Source: Pseudorhodoplanes sp.
Lineage (GTDB): Bacteria > Pseudomonadota > Alphaproteobacteria > Rhizobiales > Xanthobacteraceae
NCBI GenBank assembly: GCA_022843165.1
Contig: JALHOD010000001.1
Span: forward strand, 251,678 to 315,677
Length of the DNA: 64,000 bases
Direction of reading: 5' to 3'
Below are positions 17,196 through 26,408 of the stretch, one piece after another. The position numbers and the translations under genes are program-made. The notes under the pieces were generated by a model that saw nothing but the letters and a program-made list of their open reading frames with translations, made no database searches and was not told the origin of the DNA. Every line of letters begins with the position of its first letter. Within the stretch, counting starts at the first letter, position 1.

Positions 17196-19901
17196 ATGTC
17201 CGACGCGAACACGCTGATTGTGCATCATGCTGTCCCGGTAGAGGACACCTTCGCCGCGCTAGGTGTGACAGCAAATGGCTTGAGCCAGGACCACGCGGAC
17301 CTGCGCCTGCGGCAATTTGGCGCCAATCGTCTGCCCGAGGCTAGGAAACGCAGTCCCTTCCTTCGCTTCCTGGCGCATTTCCACAATGTGCTGATCTATG
17401 TGCTTCTCGGCGCAGCCGTCGTCACTGCAGGGCTCGGACACTTCATCGACACCGGAGTTATCGTCGCGGTTGTGATTGCCAATGCGGTCATCGGCTTTGT
17501 CCAGGAAGGTCGGGCGGAACAAGCTATGGAGGCCATCCGCCAGATGCTTGCGCCGCGCACCTCCGTTTTGCGCGACGGACATCGCCGAAGCCTGGAGGGC
17601 GCGCTGGTTGTTCCTGGCGACATTGTACTTCTGGAGCCCGGCGAGAAGGTGCCCGCGGACCTGCGGTTGATCCAGGCGGACGGGCTCCGAATCGAGGAAG
17701 CGATTTTGACCGGCGAATCCGTACCGGTCGATAAAGCAACGGACCCTGTTGCAGTAGGCGCAGCACTCGGCGACCAGTCATGCATGGCCTTCAGCGGCAC
17801 ACTGGTGGTAGGCGGCGTCGGGCGTGGAGTGGTGGTTGCCACCGGGGCGGCATCGGAGATCGGGCGGATCAGCGGAATGCTCTCCAGAGTGGAGACGTTG
17901 ACCACGCCGCTCGTCCGTCAGATGGACCGCTTCGCGCGCTGGCTGACGATCCTGATCCTGTTGATCGCGGCTGTGCTGCTCACTTTCGGATATTTCGTCG
18001 AGCATCGTGAGTTCCCCGAGCTGTTCATGGCCGTTGTGGGCCTTTCGGTCGCGGCGATTCCAGAGGGATTGCCCGCCGTTCTGACCATCACACTCGCAAT
18101 CGGTGTGCAGGCCATGGCACGGCGAAACGCCATCGTCCGCCGCCTGCCGGCGATCGAGACACTGGGGTCCGTCTCGGTGATCTGCACCGACAAGACGGGC
18201 ACGCTGACACGTAACGAGATGATGGTCGCCTCGGTCGCCGCCGGTCGTGACGTCTTCTCGGTCGACGGCCACGGCTATGCGCCCACAGGCGACATACGGT
18301 TGGGCGATGCGATCGCAGACCCGCGCGAGCACGGCATCCTGGATGAGTTCGCTCGGGCTGCGGTGCTGTGTAACGACGCGGCAATTCATGAGCGCGATGG
18401 CGTTTGGACGGTCGAGGGCGACCCCATGGAGGGTGCTTTGTTGGCGCTGTCCGGGAAACTCGCGCGCGGGCCGACGGAAATGTCACGATGGATAAGGACG
18501 GATGTCATTCCATTCGACGCCCGGCATCGCTACATGGCAACGTTGCATCACGACCATGAAGGCCGCGCCTTCGCGTATGTCAAAGGCGCACCAGAGCAAA
18601 TTCTCGCGATGTGCTCCACCCAGTGCAATGCATCCGGTGGCGCTGATCCGCTGGACAAGGCCTACTGGCACGGCATGGCAGAGCGCATCGCCGCCAGGGG
18701 CCAACGCGTGCTGGCCTTCGCGACGCGGCCTGTGCAGCCGGACCATACGGTGCTCGAAGTAGCCGATCTCCCGGGCCAACTCATTTTGATTGGTCTCGTC
18801 GGCCTGATCGATCCGCCGCGTCCCGAGGCTGTCGCTGCGGTGGCCGAGTGTCACGGTGCAGGCATTCGTGTGAAAATGATCACCGGCGACCATGCCGGCA
18901 CGGCCGCCGCGATCGGCCGGCAGATCGGGCTGCAGAACTCCGACAAGGTTTTGACCGGAACCGAGCTGGATAGCATGAACGATGCGACCCTGGCTGCGGC
19001 CGCGCTCGACACTGATATTTTTGCCCGCACCAGCCCCGAACACAAACTCCGCTTGGTCACGGCGCTTCAGTCCCATGGCCTGACGGTCGCCATGACCGGC
19101 GACGGAGTCAACGATGCGCCGGCGCTGAAACGGGCCGATGCGGGGATCGCGATGGGCCGCAAGGGCAGCGAAGCGGCCAAGGAAGCATCGGAGCTGGTGC
19201 TTGCGGATGATAACTTCGCATCAATTGTATCAGCAGTGCGCGAAGGACGCACGGTCTACGACAACATCAAGAAGGTGATCAGCTGGACGCTCCCGACCAA
19301 TGCAGGCGAGGCTCTGACAATCATCGTGGCGCTTCTTTTCGGTATGGCGCTGCCGATCACGGCTGTGCAAATATTATGGGTAAACTTGATCACCGGCATC
19401 ACGCTTGGAATTGCGTTGGCTTTTGAACCGACCGAGGCACACACCATGCGTCGCCCACCCCGACCACGGGATGAGCTGATTCTCGATGCCGGTTTGGTCT
19501 GGCAAATCGTCTTTGTGTCCGCGTTGTTTTTCGGCGGCGTATTCGGCATCTATGCCTACGCCATCGACAAGGGGTACGCGCCTGATCTCGGGCGCACCAT
19601 GGCGCTGAACACGCTGGTTGTGCTGGAGATCTTTTACCTCTTCTTCATCCGCAACATTTACGGAACTTCGTTGACTTGGGAAGCTGTACGCGGCACCAAG
19701 GTCGTCTGGGGCGTGGTAATCGTCATCACCGGCGCGCAGTTCGCCGTCACCTATCTGTCTCCCTTGCAGCACGTGTTCGGAACGCAGGCAGTCCCATTTT
19801 TTGACGGAGTTCTCGTCGTCGCCGTTGGCGTGGCGTTCTTTGCCATTATCGAGACCGAGAAGCAGCTTCGCTTGGCCTTCACGCGAAACGATGGCGCTTA
19901 G
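17196..19901 (+). CDS. Cation-transporting P-type ATPase (P2/Ca2+-like), 901 aa
   Basis: This is a full-length P-type pump. An N-terminal cation-ATPase domain comes first, then the actuator loop LTGESVPVDKA near residue 170. PEGLP in the fourth helix is typical of P2 (Ca2+/Na+/Mg2+-like) pumps. The phosphorylation site DKTGTLTRNE is near residue 332 and the hinge GDGVNDAPALKRADAG near 634. Six C-terminal helices end the protein, with NLITGITLGIAL in helix 6. There is no N-terminal heavy-metal domain, so a heavy-metal pump is unlikely. The start MSDANTLIVHHAVPVED is chosen over an in-frame TTG at 17100 because the extra residues look non-coding. The transported ion cannot be fixed from sequence. 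Divergent from the Kef antiporter. Confidence 0.93.
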   Translation: MSDANTLIVHHAVPVEDTFAALGVTANGLSQDHADLRLRQFGANRLPEARKRSPFLRFLAHFHNVLIYVLLGAAVVTAGLGHFIDTGVIVAVVIANAVIGFVQEGRAEQAMEAIRQMLAPRTSVLRDGHRRSLEGALVVPGDIVLLEPGEKVPADLRLIQADGLRIEEAILTGESVPVDKATDPVAVGAALGDQSCMAFSGTLVVGGVGRGVVVATGAASEIGRISGMLSRVETLTTPLVRQMDRFARWLTILILLIAAVLLTFGYFVEHREFPELFMAVVGLSVAAIPEGLPAVLTITLAIGVQAMARRNAIVRRLPAIETLGSVSVICTDKTGTLTRNEMMVASVAAGRDVFSVDGHGYAPTGDIRLGDAIADPREHGILDEFARAAVLCNDAAIHERDGVWTVEGDPMEGALLALSGKLARGPTEMSRWIRTDVIPFDARHRYMATLHHDHEGRAFAYVKGAPEQILAMCSTQCNASGGADPLDKAYWHGMAERIAARGQRVLAFATRPVQPDHTVLEVADLPGQLILIGLVGLIDPPRPEAVAAVAECHGAGIRVKMITGDHAGTAAAIGRQIGLQNSDKVLTGTELDSMNDATLAAAALDTDIFARTSPEHKLRLVTALQSHGLTVAMTGDGVNDAPALKRADAGIAMGRKGSEAAKEASELVLADDNFASIVSAVREGRTVYDNIKKVISWTLPTNAGEALTIIVALLFGMALPITAVQILWVNLITGITLGIALAFEPTEAHTMRRPPRPRDELILDAGLVWQIVFVSALFFGGVFGIYAYAIDKGYAPDLGRTMALNTLVVLEIFYLFFIRNIYGTSLTWEAVRGTKVVWGVVIVITGAQFAVTYLSPLQHVFGTQAVPFFDGVLVVAVGVAFFAIIETEKQLRLAFTRNDGA

Positions 19902-19924
19902 GTTGTTATCCGACGCAAATAGGC

Positions 19925-20713
19925 TTACGTCGCCTTTGGCGGCGACGCAGCCATGGCTTTCAGCGTCTCAAATAAATTGATCGGCATCGGGAATATGATC
20001 GTCGAGCTCCGTTCGCCGGCGATGTTTTGCAGCGCTCCAAGGTAGCGTAGCTGAAGCGCCTCCGGACGGCCCGAAAGAATTGCGCCCGCCTGAGCGAGTT
20101 TCTCGGCCGCCTGCTGTTCACCTTCGGCATCGATGACCTTGGCGCGCCGCAAGCGTTCGGCCTCGGCCTGCTTGGCGATGGCGCGCACCATGGTCTCGTT
20201 GAGATCGATATGCTTCAATTCGACGTTGGAGACCTTGATCCCCCATGCGCCGGTCTGCTCGTCGAGAATTCTCTGGACATCGGCGTTGATCTTTGTGCGC
20301 TCCGCCAGCATTTCATCGAGCTCGTGTTGGCCAACGACCGAGCGTAGCGTGGTCTGTGCCAGTTCGCTTGTAGCGACATCATAGTGCTCGACCTGAATGA
20401 TGGCCTTCTCCGGATCCATGACGCGGTAATAGACGACGGCGTTAACTTGGACGGACACGTTGTCGCGTGAGATTACATCCTGCGGAGGGACGTCCAGCAC
20501 GCGCGTGCGCAGATCAACTCGAACCATCTGCTGAATGGCCGGAACGACAATCACCAGGCCAGGTCCCTTCACCTTCCAGAAGCGCCCAAGCATAAAGACG
20601 ACACCGCGCTCATATTCCCGCAGGATGCGGATTGAGTAGAACACGAGGGCAAGAACGACCAGGACCGGAATTACGGTACCAGATAGCAATGGAAGATCGA
20701 ACGGGAACGGCAT
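19925..20713 (-). CDS. Slipin/stomatin-like SPFH (band 7) membrane protein
   Basis: One N-terminal membrane helix ([20 protein letters not shown]) is followed by the SPFH core ([21 protein letters not shown] to about residue 190) and an Ala/Glu-rich coiled part ([21 protein letters not shown]). Such proteins form oligomeric platforms that organise membrane microdomains, and they pair with NfeD proteases. The Met at 20713 is preferred over the Met at 20725 because GGAGG sits just before it. NfeD ends immediately upstream at 20726, so the two form a tight operon with probable translational coupling. Confidence 0.94.
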   Translation of the reverse strand: MPFPFDLPLLSGTVIPVLVVLALVFYSIRILREYERGVVFMLGRFWKVKGPGLVIVVPAIQQMVRVDLRTRVLDVPPQDVISRDNVSVQVNAVVYYRVMDPEKAIIQVEHYDVATSELAQTTLRSVVGQHELDEMLAERTKINADVQRILDEQTGAWGIKVSNVELKHIDLNETMVRAIAKQAEAERLRRAKVIDAEGEQQAAEKLAQAGAILSGRPEALQLRYLGALQNIAGERSSTIIFPMPINLFETLKAMAASPPKAT

Positions 20714-20725
20714 AGAAGCCTCCAT

Positions 20726-22120
20726 TCATTTGGATGTGACGAGAAGAGTGAGTTCGTCGCGTTGAACGACCCGTACGGCATCACCGGGAGCAAAGGATTG
20801 TTCAGCGCGGGCAGACCAGATTTCGCCGTGGACACGGATGCGCCCCACGAAGTCCTTCCACTCGACCACCTCGCCGATGCTTCCGATCATCTGTTCGGCA
20901 CCCGTCGTGGCGGGGCGGCTACGCGCCTTCACGGCGGCGCCCAGCACGAACAACGCGAGAGCTCCCGTCGTTAGCGCTGCGGCGATTACGAGCGGCAGAG
21001 ACACTGAAATATTGATGTCCGCCCCGGCCGGATCGAACAGGAACATGGACCCGGCAATGAATGCGATCACGCCGCCGATTCCGAGAATTCCAAAGCCAGG
21101 CGCAAAAGCCTCGGCAATCATGAGGCCGATGCCGAGCACGACGAGGCCAAGCGCGGCGAATTGTACCGGTAGCGTGGACAGAGCCGTTAGCCCGAGCAGC
21201 AAGCAGACCGCACCAATGACGCCGGCCACAAGCCCGCCCGGATTCCAGAATTCGAACAGAATCCCATATATCCCGATTAGCAGCAGGATGAATGCGACGT
21301 TAGGATCGGAAATGGCGCCCAAGAGCCGAGTGCGCCAATCCGGCTCGAACACGACTCGCGCCACGCCCTTTGTTACGATCGTATGTTCCACTGCGTGGAT
21401 CGTAGCCTTGCGGCCGTCGATTTGCGTAAGCAGATCGTCGAGATCGCGGGCGACCACGTTGATCACGCCTTCCTTAAGCGCATCCTCTGCGGTGAGGGTC
21501 GCGGCGTCCCTGACGGCCTTCTCCGCCCATTCGACGTTGCGGCCGCGCAATTGTGCGAGACTGCGCAGCATCGCGATAGTGTCATTGAGTGACTTGCGCT
21601 GAGCGGCGGTTTCGGTCGCAGGAGCACCCTTGTCCTTCTCATCCCGTTTGGGCTCTGCTGGCCGTGGTAGTCCGGGGAGGCCGCCTATCTCGATCGGCGT
21701 AGCTGCCCCTACATTCGTGCCCGGCGCCATCGCGGCAACATGTGCCGCATAGACGAGGAATGTTCCCGCGGACGCCGCGCGCGCACCGCCCGGAGATACG
21801 TAGACAATCACGGGAATTGGTGATGCCAGAAGCTGCTGGATGATATCGCGCATTGAAGTGACAAGGCCGCCCGGCGTGTCAAGCTGAATGACCAGAGCGC
21901 GCGCGTTTTCTTGACGAGCCTTAGCGAGCGCATCGGTGATCAGACGCGTCGCCGCGACTCCGATCGCGCCTTTGATCTCGGTGACAAGTATCGGACCGCT
22001 TCGCTCGGCAGCCCGCAGCGCAGAAATTGAACCGGCCGCACATAAAACGATCAATGCAATAGCAACAAAGCACCCACACGCGAGCAATCGCTTTGCAGCT
22101 CTGCCTGATACAAACCTCAT
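20726..22120 (-). CDS. NfeD-family membrane serine protease (ClpP class)
   Basis: The 464-residue protein has a signal/anchor helix (LLACGCFVAIALIVLCAAG), then a ClpP/crotonase-type serine protease domain (about residues 40-240). That domain holds VIQLDTPGGLVTSMRDIIQQ, and the nucleophile Ser lies in GGARAASAGTFLVYAA, followed by AMAPGTNVGAATPI. Four or five membrane helices (about 265-400) and a C-terminal OB-fold NfeD domain follow. These proteases cleave hydrophobic membrane proteins and stomatins, consistent with the slipin gene directly downstream. An FNR-type box ends only 33 bp before the ATG, while the best Shine-Dalgarno (GGAGG) is 14 bases away, so the exact 5' end is uncertain. Confidence 0.93.
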   Translation of the reverse strand: MRFVSGRAAKRLLACGCFVAIALIVLCAAGSISALRAAERSGPILVTEIKGAIGVAATRLITDALAKARQENARALVIQLDTPGGLVTSMRDIIQQLLASPIPVIVYVSPGGARAASAGTFLVYAAHVAAMAPGTNVGAATPIEIGGLPGLPRPAEPKRDEKDKGAPATETAAQRKSLNDTIAMLRSLAQLRGRNVEWAEKAVRDAATLTAEDALKEGVINVVARDLDDLLTQIDGRKATIHAVEHTIVTKGVARVVFEPDWRTRLLGAISDPNVAFILLLIGIYGILFEFWNPGGLVAGVIGAVCLLLGLTALSTLPVQFAALGLVVLGIGLMIAEAFAPGFGILGIGGVIAFIAGSMFLFDPAGADINISVSLPLVIAAALTTGALALFVLGAAVKARSRPATTGAEQMIGSIGEVVEWKDFVGRIRVHGEIWSARAEQSFAPGDAVRVVQRDELTLLVTSK

Positions 22121-22153
22121 TTTGAAATTTTACGCCTCCGCCGACGCTATTTT

Positions 22154-22167
22154 TTGATATGCATCAA
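22154..22167. promoter_or_regulatory. FNR/FixK-type box, perfect palindrome
   Basis: TTGATATGCATCAA matches TTGAT-N4-ATCAA perfectly. It is 33 bp upstream of the NfeD ATG on the minus strand. Class II spacing (-41.5) would put the transcript start at or within a base or two of the ATG, which hints at a leaderless mRNA or a slightly later start codon. Confidence 0.7.
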
Positions 22168-22873
22168 TAGCGCTGAAAAGCCACTATTGTCCTTGAGCTT
22201 CAGAGGCGCTTCGGAGGCGGCTCCACTCTTCTGCGTATTGGCCGTATCGATCATCTGGTTGCAGATGTGACCGCACATTGAGAGTCTCGATCTACAATTG
22301 GCTGTCACGATGACCGAAAGCCCTGTGATCGACATATCGACTTCCGTGGGTCGGAGGACGCCGGTTCACAAGCTGCGCTGCGCGGCCGCGCAGCACGATC
22401 CGGCGGCGGCGGCATCAATTTCGCTCGCGTCGTTCATAAACTGGGCGGCGAAGTCACCGCAGTAAGTAATCGAGATTTGGGTATGAGCGTACGTCGTGTC
22501 CCGACAATGGGGCTATCGCGCAGTCAGGATCGAGAGCGAAAGACATGTCAGAAGTCGCGGAGAGGCGCGCGCAGTGGCGAACCCGAAGTGGCTTCATTCT
22601 GGCTTCCCTTGGAGCCGCAATCGGTTTGGGATGAGGGGTCTGGCGATCGCACTGTTCGTCGGTTGGCACTGGCGTGAGGCAGACGCCGCCGAGGCGGTCG
22701 GATTTCAGCGATGGTGGCTGGCGCGATTATGGCGGATTTTGGTACGTTATGTCGCGCCAGCAATGGCCTCATCATATTTATGCGATCGCTGTCGATCATC
22801 TGAGAACGAGCCCAGATACGAAATCAGATCGGACGGATGCGCCTGTCGACTTCCGACTTGATCGCGAGCGCGA
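22168..22873. other. 700-bp stretch with no intact gene
   Basis: Between the NfeD promoter and the phasin gene I find only short open frames in all directions, none with good coding character. A 51-codon frame from 22310 (MTESPVIDISTSVGRR) is possible but unsupported. The one recognisable element is the transporter remnant at 22631-22781. The sequence looks like decaying DNA between two operons. Confidence 0.5.
22631..22781 (+). pseudogene. Remnant of an NSS (SNF) transporter C-terminus
   Basis: The frame MRGLAIALFVGWHWREADAA followed by RLWRILVRYVAPAMASS resembles the last two helices of sodium:neurotransmitter-symporter proteins. It lines up with the end of the intact transporter at 29701-31041 (TALYVGWRLERT then WLWLVRLLVPCVILG). 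Shared points are AL-x-VGW, LW, LVR and the following Pro. Nothing upstream restores the rest of the protein, so it is a short fragment. The match is by eye and short. Confidence 0.35.
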
Positions 22874-23299
22874 TCAGGCGGCCTTAGCGCGGGCAGTCGC
22901 GCGCGATTCAGCCTGCGAAGTGTCAGCCTGCTTCTCGCTGCCCATCGGCATCAATGACGGCGCAGCAGCGCCGATGACTGTCATGCATTCTTGCTGGCAG
23001 GCCAATCCGTCGGCCATCAATCGCTGGAAAGCACCGCTGGCCCATTCCTGATATTCACGAACCAAGTCAACCGGTGTTTCGGCTTTGCACATCCGTTGCG
23101 CCGCTTCGAGCGCGGAATGTGTTCCGGCATGGCGTCGTTCGAACCAGCCGTCGGCAAATACCTGCATGGCGTCGAGAATCTTGTCCTGGTTCTCCCAGAA
23201 CGAGCACGCATTCTTTCGCATCGCCTCCGACATTTCGGAAGTTGGGAGAAACATGCGTTGCATGGCGTTCAACTGCTCGGTCACATTCAAGGACTTCAT
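22874..23299 (-). CDS. Phasin-family PHA granule protein, 141 aa
   Basis: The protein starts MKSLNVTEQLNAMQRMFLP with GGAGG ideally spaced before the ATG at 23299; the longer frame to 23332 is less likely. It is mostly amphipathic helix, with FWENQDKILDAMQVFADGW and EYQEWASGAFQRLMADGLA, as in phasins that coat polyhydroxyalkanoate granules. It lies 57 bp downstream of the PHA synthase gene on the same strand, which supports the call and suggests co-transcription from the FNR-linked promoter. The C-terminal tail is Ala/Lys-rich and probably disordered. Confidence 0.86.
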   Translation of the reverse strand: MKSLNVTEQLNAMQRMFLPTSEMSEAMRKNACSFWENQDKILDAMQVFADGWFERRHAGTHSALEAAQRMCKAETPVDLVREYQEWASGAFQRLMADGLACQQECMTVIGAAAPSLMPMGSEKQADTSQAESRATARAKAA

Positions 23300-23356
23300 G
23301 TTGCATTCCTCCATAAGGTTACTTCGCAGCACCCCAACCCAGGTCGGCCAATATGT

Positions 23357-25237
23357 TCAGCGGTCAAACACGTAGCTGCCAGGCGCAGCCTCAATCGGGC
23401 CAAGCCCGATTGCAGGCGCTCCTAGTGTGGGTGGCGCGACAGGCGCCGAGGAGTTTGTCTTTAGCCATTGCACCCACGCGGGCCACCACGATCCAGGCAC
23501 AGGATCGTGGGCTTCCAACCAGTGATCCGGCGAAACGTAAGCGGCCGTGTGGGGGTGCGTGCCCATTCGATATTCGCGCTTCGAATTCGTCGGTGGATTG
23601 ATGATCCCGACGTTATGCCCGCCCGTCGTCAACGCGAAGGTGACGTCTACGTCGGCCTGCAGGTGGATCTTGTAAACCGACCTCCACGGTGCGACGTGGT
23701 CCCACTCCGTCGCCACTACAAACATTGGCACGTCGATATTGGAGAGTCCGACCGGCATTCCGCCCACGACATAACGGCCTGCCGCCAGATCGTTATTGAG
23801 AAACAACCGTCGCAGGTATTCGCTGTGCATGCGATAAGGCATGTGGCTGCCATCGGTGTTCCACGCCATCAGATCGGACATCGGCGTGCGGCCGCCAAGA
23901 AGATAGTCGCGCACGAGCCGCGACCAGATCAGGTCGTTCGAGCGCAGAAGGTGGAATGCGCCGGCCATTTGCCTCGCCTCCAATCTTCCGCGTTGCCACA
24001 TCAGGTCTTCCAGAAAGGTGACCTCGCTCTCGTCAATGAAGAGCGTCAGTTCGCCGGCATCGGCAAAATCCGTCTGTGCCGCCAAAAGCGTGAGCGTCTT
24101 GAACGCGTGCTCCTTGCGTCGTCCGAACGCAGCAGCGGCGATCGCGAGCAGGGTGCCGCCCAGACAATAGCCGACGGCATGGATGAGATGGCCGGGGACC
24201 ACTGCCTTGATCGCAGCCAGCGCGGCTTCGATCCCGAGCGACAGGTAGTCGTCGATGCCGAGATCGTGGTGCTCGGGCCGGGGGTTGCGCCACGAGATCA
24301 TGAAAACGGTGTGGCCCGCCTGCACGAGATGCCGCACCAGCGAATTCTCTGGCGAAAGATCCAGGACGTAGTACTTCATGATCCAGGCCGGCACGATCAG
24401 AACAGGCTCCGGGTGTACCTGATGGGTCGTTGGGCTGTACTGGATCAACTCGATCAGCTCGTTTCGGAAGATGACCGAGCCGGGCGTGCACGCTATGGTC
24501 TCGCCGACCCTGAACGCCTCCGCTCCGACCGGCGGGCGGCCGGACAGGGCCCGCTGCAGGTCGTCCGTAAAATTGCGTGCACCGTCCCACAGGTTCTTGC
24601 CGCCGGTTTCAAGCGTCTTGCGCAGAACTACCGGATTGGTGGCAACGAAGTTGCTGGGGGCGAACTGGTCGAGAGCCTGCCTGGCCAAAAACGACACCTC
24701 ACGCGCGTTGTGCGGCGATACGCCCGGCACCATTGTCGTCGCCTGCTCCCACCAATCCTGCTGCATGAGGAACGCTTGCTGAATCACGTTGAACGGCCAC
24801 GCCGACCATGACGAATCCGCGAAGCGCTTGTCTTGCGGCAGGGATGTCACGCACGTTTCCGCTGGCCCCGCCCCAAGATGCGCACAGTTGGCCGCGTACG
24901 CCCAGAGCTGCAGTGAGCGCTTGGTCGCAAGTTCGAGCATGTGTTGCTGAAACCCAGGTGCCACGATGAGATGGCCGAGCCAATCTGTGTAGGCATTCAG
25001 CAAAGAAAGCGGCGAACGCCCCGAGGTTGCGCGCATGATTGACGAGCGCACAAGCCGATCAAGATCACTGCGCGCAACCGTGTTAGGCGCTATCGATGTT
25101 TCTTCATTCCGAATCTGCGACGACTTGACGCGCTGAGACGCCCTGTCACCTCGGTGCGAAGCAATGCTTACGGCGGTGGTAGCCTGTCGAGCGAGATTGC
25201 TCCGCTGCCGCGCCTCTGTCGGAGACTGATTTCTCAT
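23357..25237 (-). CDS. phaC: Class I-like poly(3-hydroxyalkanoate) synthase
   Basis: The 626-residue protein carries the PhaC N-terminal domain (about residues 95-260) and an alpha/beta-hydrolase core with the lipase-like box GYCLGG near residue 356, whose Cys is the catalytic nucleophile. The conserved Asp lies in ATEWDHVAPWRSVYKIH and the catalytic His in TTGGHNVGIINP. It polymerises 3-hydroxyacyl-CoA into storage granules. The phasin gene follows. The first 60 residues are Arg/Ser/Gln-rich and unlike the core, and no Shine-Dalgarno precedes the ATG. An FNR-type box ends 34 bp before it, so translation may be leaderless or start later. Confidence 0.94.
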   Translation of the reverse strand: MRNQSPTEARQRSNLARQATTAVSIASHRGDRASQRVKSSQIRNEETSIAPNTVARSDLDRLVRSSIMRATSGRSPLSLLNAYTDWLGHLIVAPGFQQHMLELATKRSLQLWAYAANCAHLGAGPAETCVTSLPQDKRFADSSWSAWPFNVIQQAFLMQQDWWEQATTMVPGVSPHNAREVSFLARQALDQFAPSNFVATNPVVLRKTLETGGKNLWDGARNFTDDLQRALSGRPPVGAEAFRVGETIACTPGSVIFRNELIELIQYSPTTHQVHPEPVLIVPAWIMKYYVLDLSPENSLVRHLVQAGHTVFMISWRNPRPEHHDLGIDDYLSLGIEAALAAIKAVVPGHLIHAVGYCLGGTLLAIAAAAFGRRKEHAFKTLTLLAAQTDFADAGELTLFIDESEVTFLEDLMWQRGRLEARQMAGAFHLLRSNDLIWSRLVRDYLLGGRTPMSDLMAWNTDGSHMPYRMHSEYLRRLFLNNDLAAGRYVVGGMPVGLSNIDVPMFVVATEWDHVAPWRSVYKIHLQADVDVTFALTTGGHNVGIINPPTNSKREYRMGTHPHTAAYVSPDHWLEAHDPVPGSWWPAWVQWLKTNSSAPVAPPTLGAPAIGLGPIEAAPGSYVFDR

Positions 25238-25271
25238 GTGATTTGATTATCATTATGAATGACTGCCGCTG

Positions 25272-25285
25272 TTGATCTGAGTCAA
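25272..25285. promoter_or_regulatory. FNR/FixK-type box
   Basis: TTGATCTGAGTCAA fits TTGAN-N4-NTCAA. It lies between the divergent phaC (34 bp from its ATG) and the decayed USP (65 bp from its ATG). Rightward class II spacing predicts a start near 25320 and a leader of about 31 nt carrying AGGGAGAA, a normal promoter for the former USP gene. Confidence 0.68.
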
Positions 25286-25350
25286 TGCGAACAGGTTCAC
25301 GTTATCGTCTGTCAATCTTCGAAATTTTCGCAAATGACGTTAGGGAGAAA

Positions 25351-26243
25351 ATGAGCTTCAAGGATGCGTTGCTTATGCTGATTAGCTACCCAGAGCCAAC
25401 GCTGCGTGGGAGCCTTGACCAAGTGGTCGTGTTCGGTGCCGCACACTTATGTCCGCGATTCCTTTGAGATCGGCGTGAGGGTGCCCGACGACAGCAATTT
25501 CTTTGCCAATACTTTGTTGAACCCTCCCCGGCATCATCGCTGCCGAGAAACAGTGAGCTGCGGCCAACGCACGTGACCTGCTTGATTCATTCGAAGCTGC
25601 GGCAAAGCAGCGCGGCATCTTGGGCAAACGACTTCCTGAGCGGTGCTTGACCGCACTGGTTCCTGACTTGCTAGTTGATCATGCCCGTCTGCATGACCTC
25701 ACCATTGTCCTGTTCGCGACGGCGACGGCATAGAGCACTGGCATTGACCAGCACCATCACGGGATTTCGATCGCTTTCGCATCTGCTGTTTGAGCCCAGC
25801 TTTCGGCCATCGTTTGTGAGGTCGAAGCGATAATTTTTGGTTCCGGCCGCCCCACATTTACTATCCCAAAACCGCAAAAATGCACTGATACATTCGCCCT
25901 CGATACGGTGCTTATCGCTTGGGATTTGACCTGGCCTGCATCCCGGACCGTGGCAGATGCCCTTCCAATTCTGCAAAAGACGAAGCGCGTAACCGTCGTT
26001 GCAGTTGTAAATAGGGAAGTAATCGATACGCAGCGATCTAGCGCAGAGCTAGCAAAGTATCTGGCGCGTCATGGTGTCGAATCATCCCAGACACCGTCAA
26101 CGCTGAGGGTTGTCATATTGGAGACATCCTCAGGTCTCGTGTTGCGTCGCGGAGCGCAGATTTTCTTGTTGTGGGAGCGTATGGTCACTCGCTCGGTCGA
26201 GATTTTATCTTGGGAGGAGCAACCAAGAGTATGATCGCTTAAC
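25351..26243 (+). pseudogene. Full-length tandem universal stress protein, degraded by several frameshifts
   Basis: AGGGAGAA precedes ATG at 25351, and the frame opens MSFKDALLMLISYPEPT, a usual USP start. After VVFGAA near 25440 the match passes through at least two other frames (VRVPDDSNFFANTLLN, then LLDSFEAAAKQRGILG and VPDLLVDHARLHDLTIV). It goes on as IIFGSGRPTFTIP near 25830 and ALDTVLIAWDLTWPASR near 25900. A last shift near 26120 gives SRVASRSADFLVVGAYGHS and FILGGATKSMIA before the stop at 26243. Together these cover a complete two-domain USP of about 290 residues. The promoter with its FNR box is still intact, so decay may be recent. Confidence 0.8.
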
Positions 26244-26280
26244 CGCGGGGCTGGTGCAGCGGCGCTGCTGGCCCGGCTCA

Positions 26281-26294
26281 TTGAGGCATGTCAA
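26281..26294. promoter_or_regulatory. FNR/FixK-type box
   Basis: TTGAGGCATGTCAA fits TTGAN-N4-NTCAA. It lies 114 bp before the Lon-like protease ATG at 26409; a -41.5 promoter would start near 26329 and leave a leader of about 80 nt. Confidence 0.6.
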
Positions 26295-26408
26295 CGGTCG
26301 GTGACGCATGCTCGGTTAGAATAAAATTTCTCGCCGGCTCCGATCTGTGGGAATCTGTAACCTAGGCCGGCCCGTGTCTGATGGCCGCGGACCGGTCGGC
26401 GGAGGCCA

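Noticed and set aside
22147-22335. Minus-strand 62-codon frame upstream of NfeD
   Set aside because: It runs across the FNR-type box and has no motif or ribosome site, so it is probably promoter DNA.
23468-24811. Plus-strand open frame of 447 codons
   Set aside because: Antisense to PHA synthase, whose catalytic motifs are intact; the frame is Arg/His-rich as expected for a GC-rich shadow.
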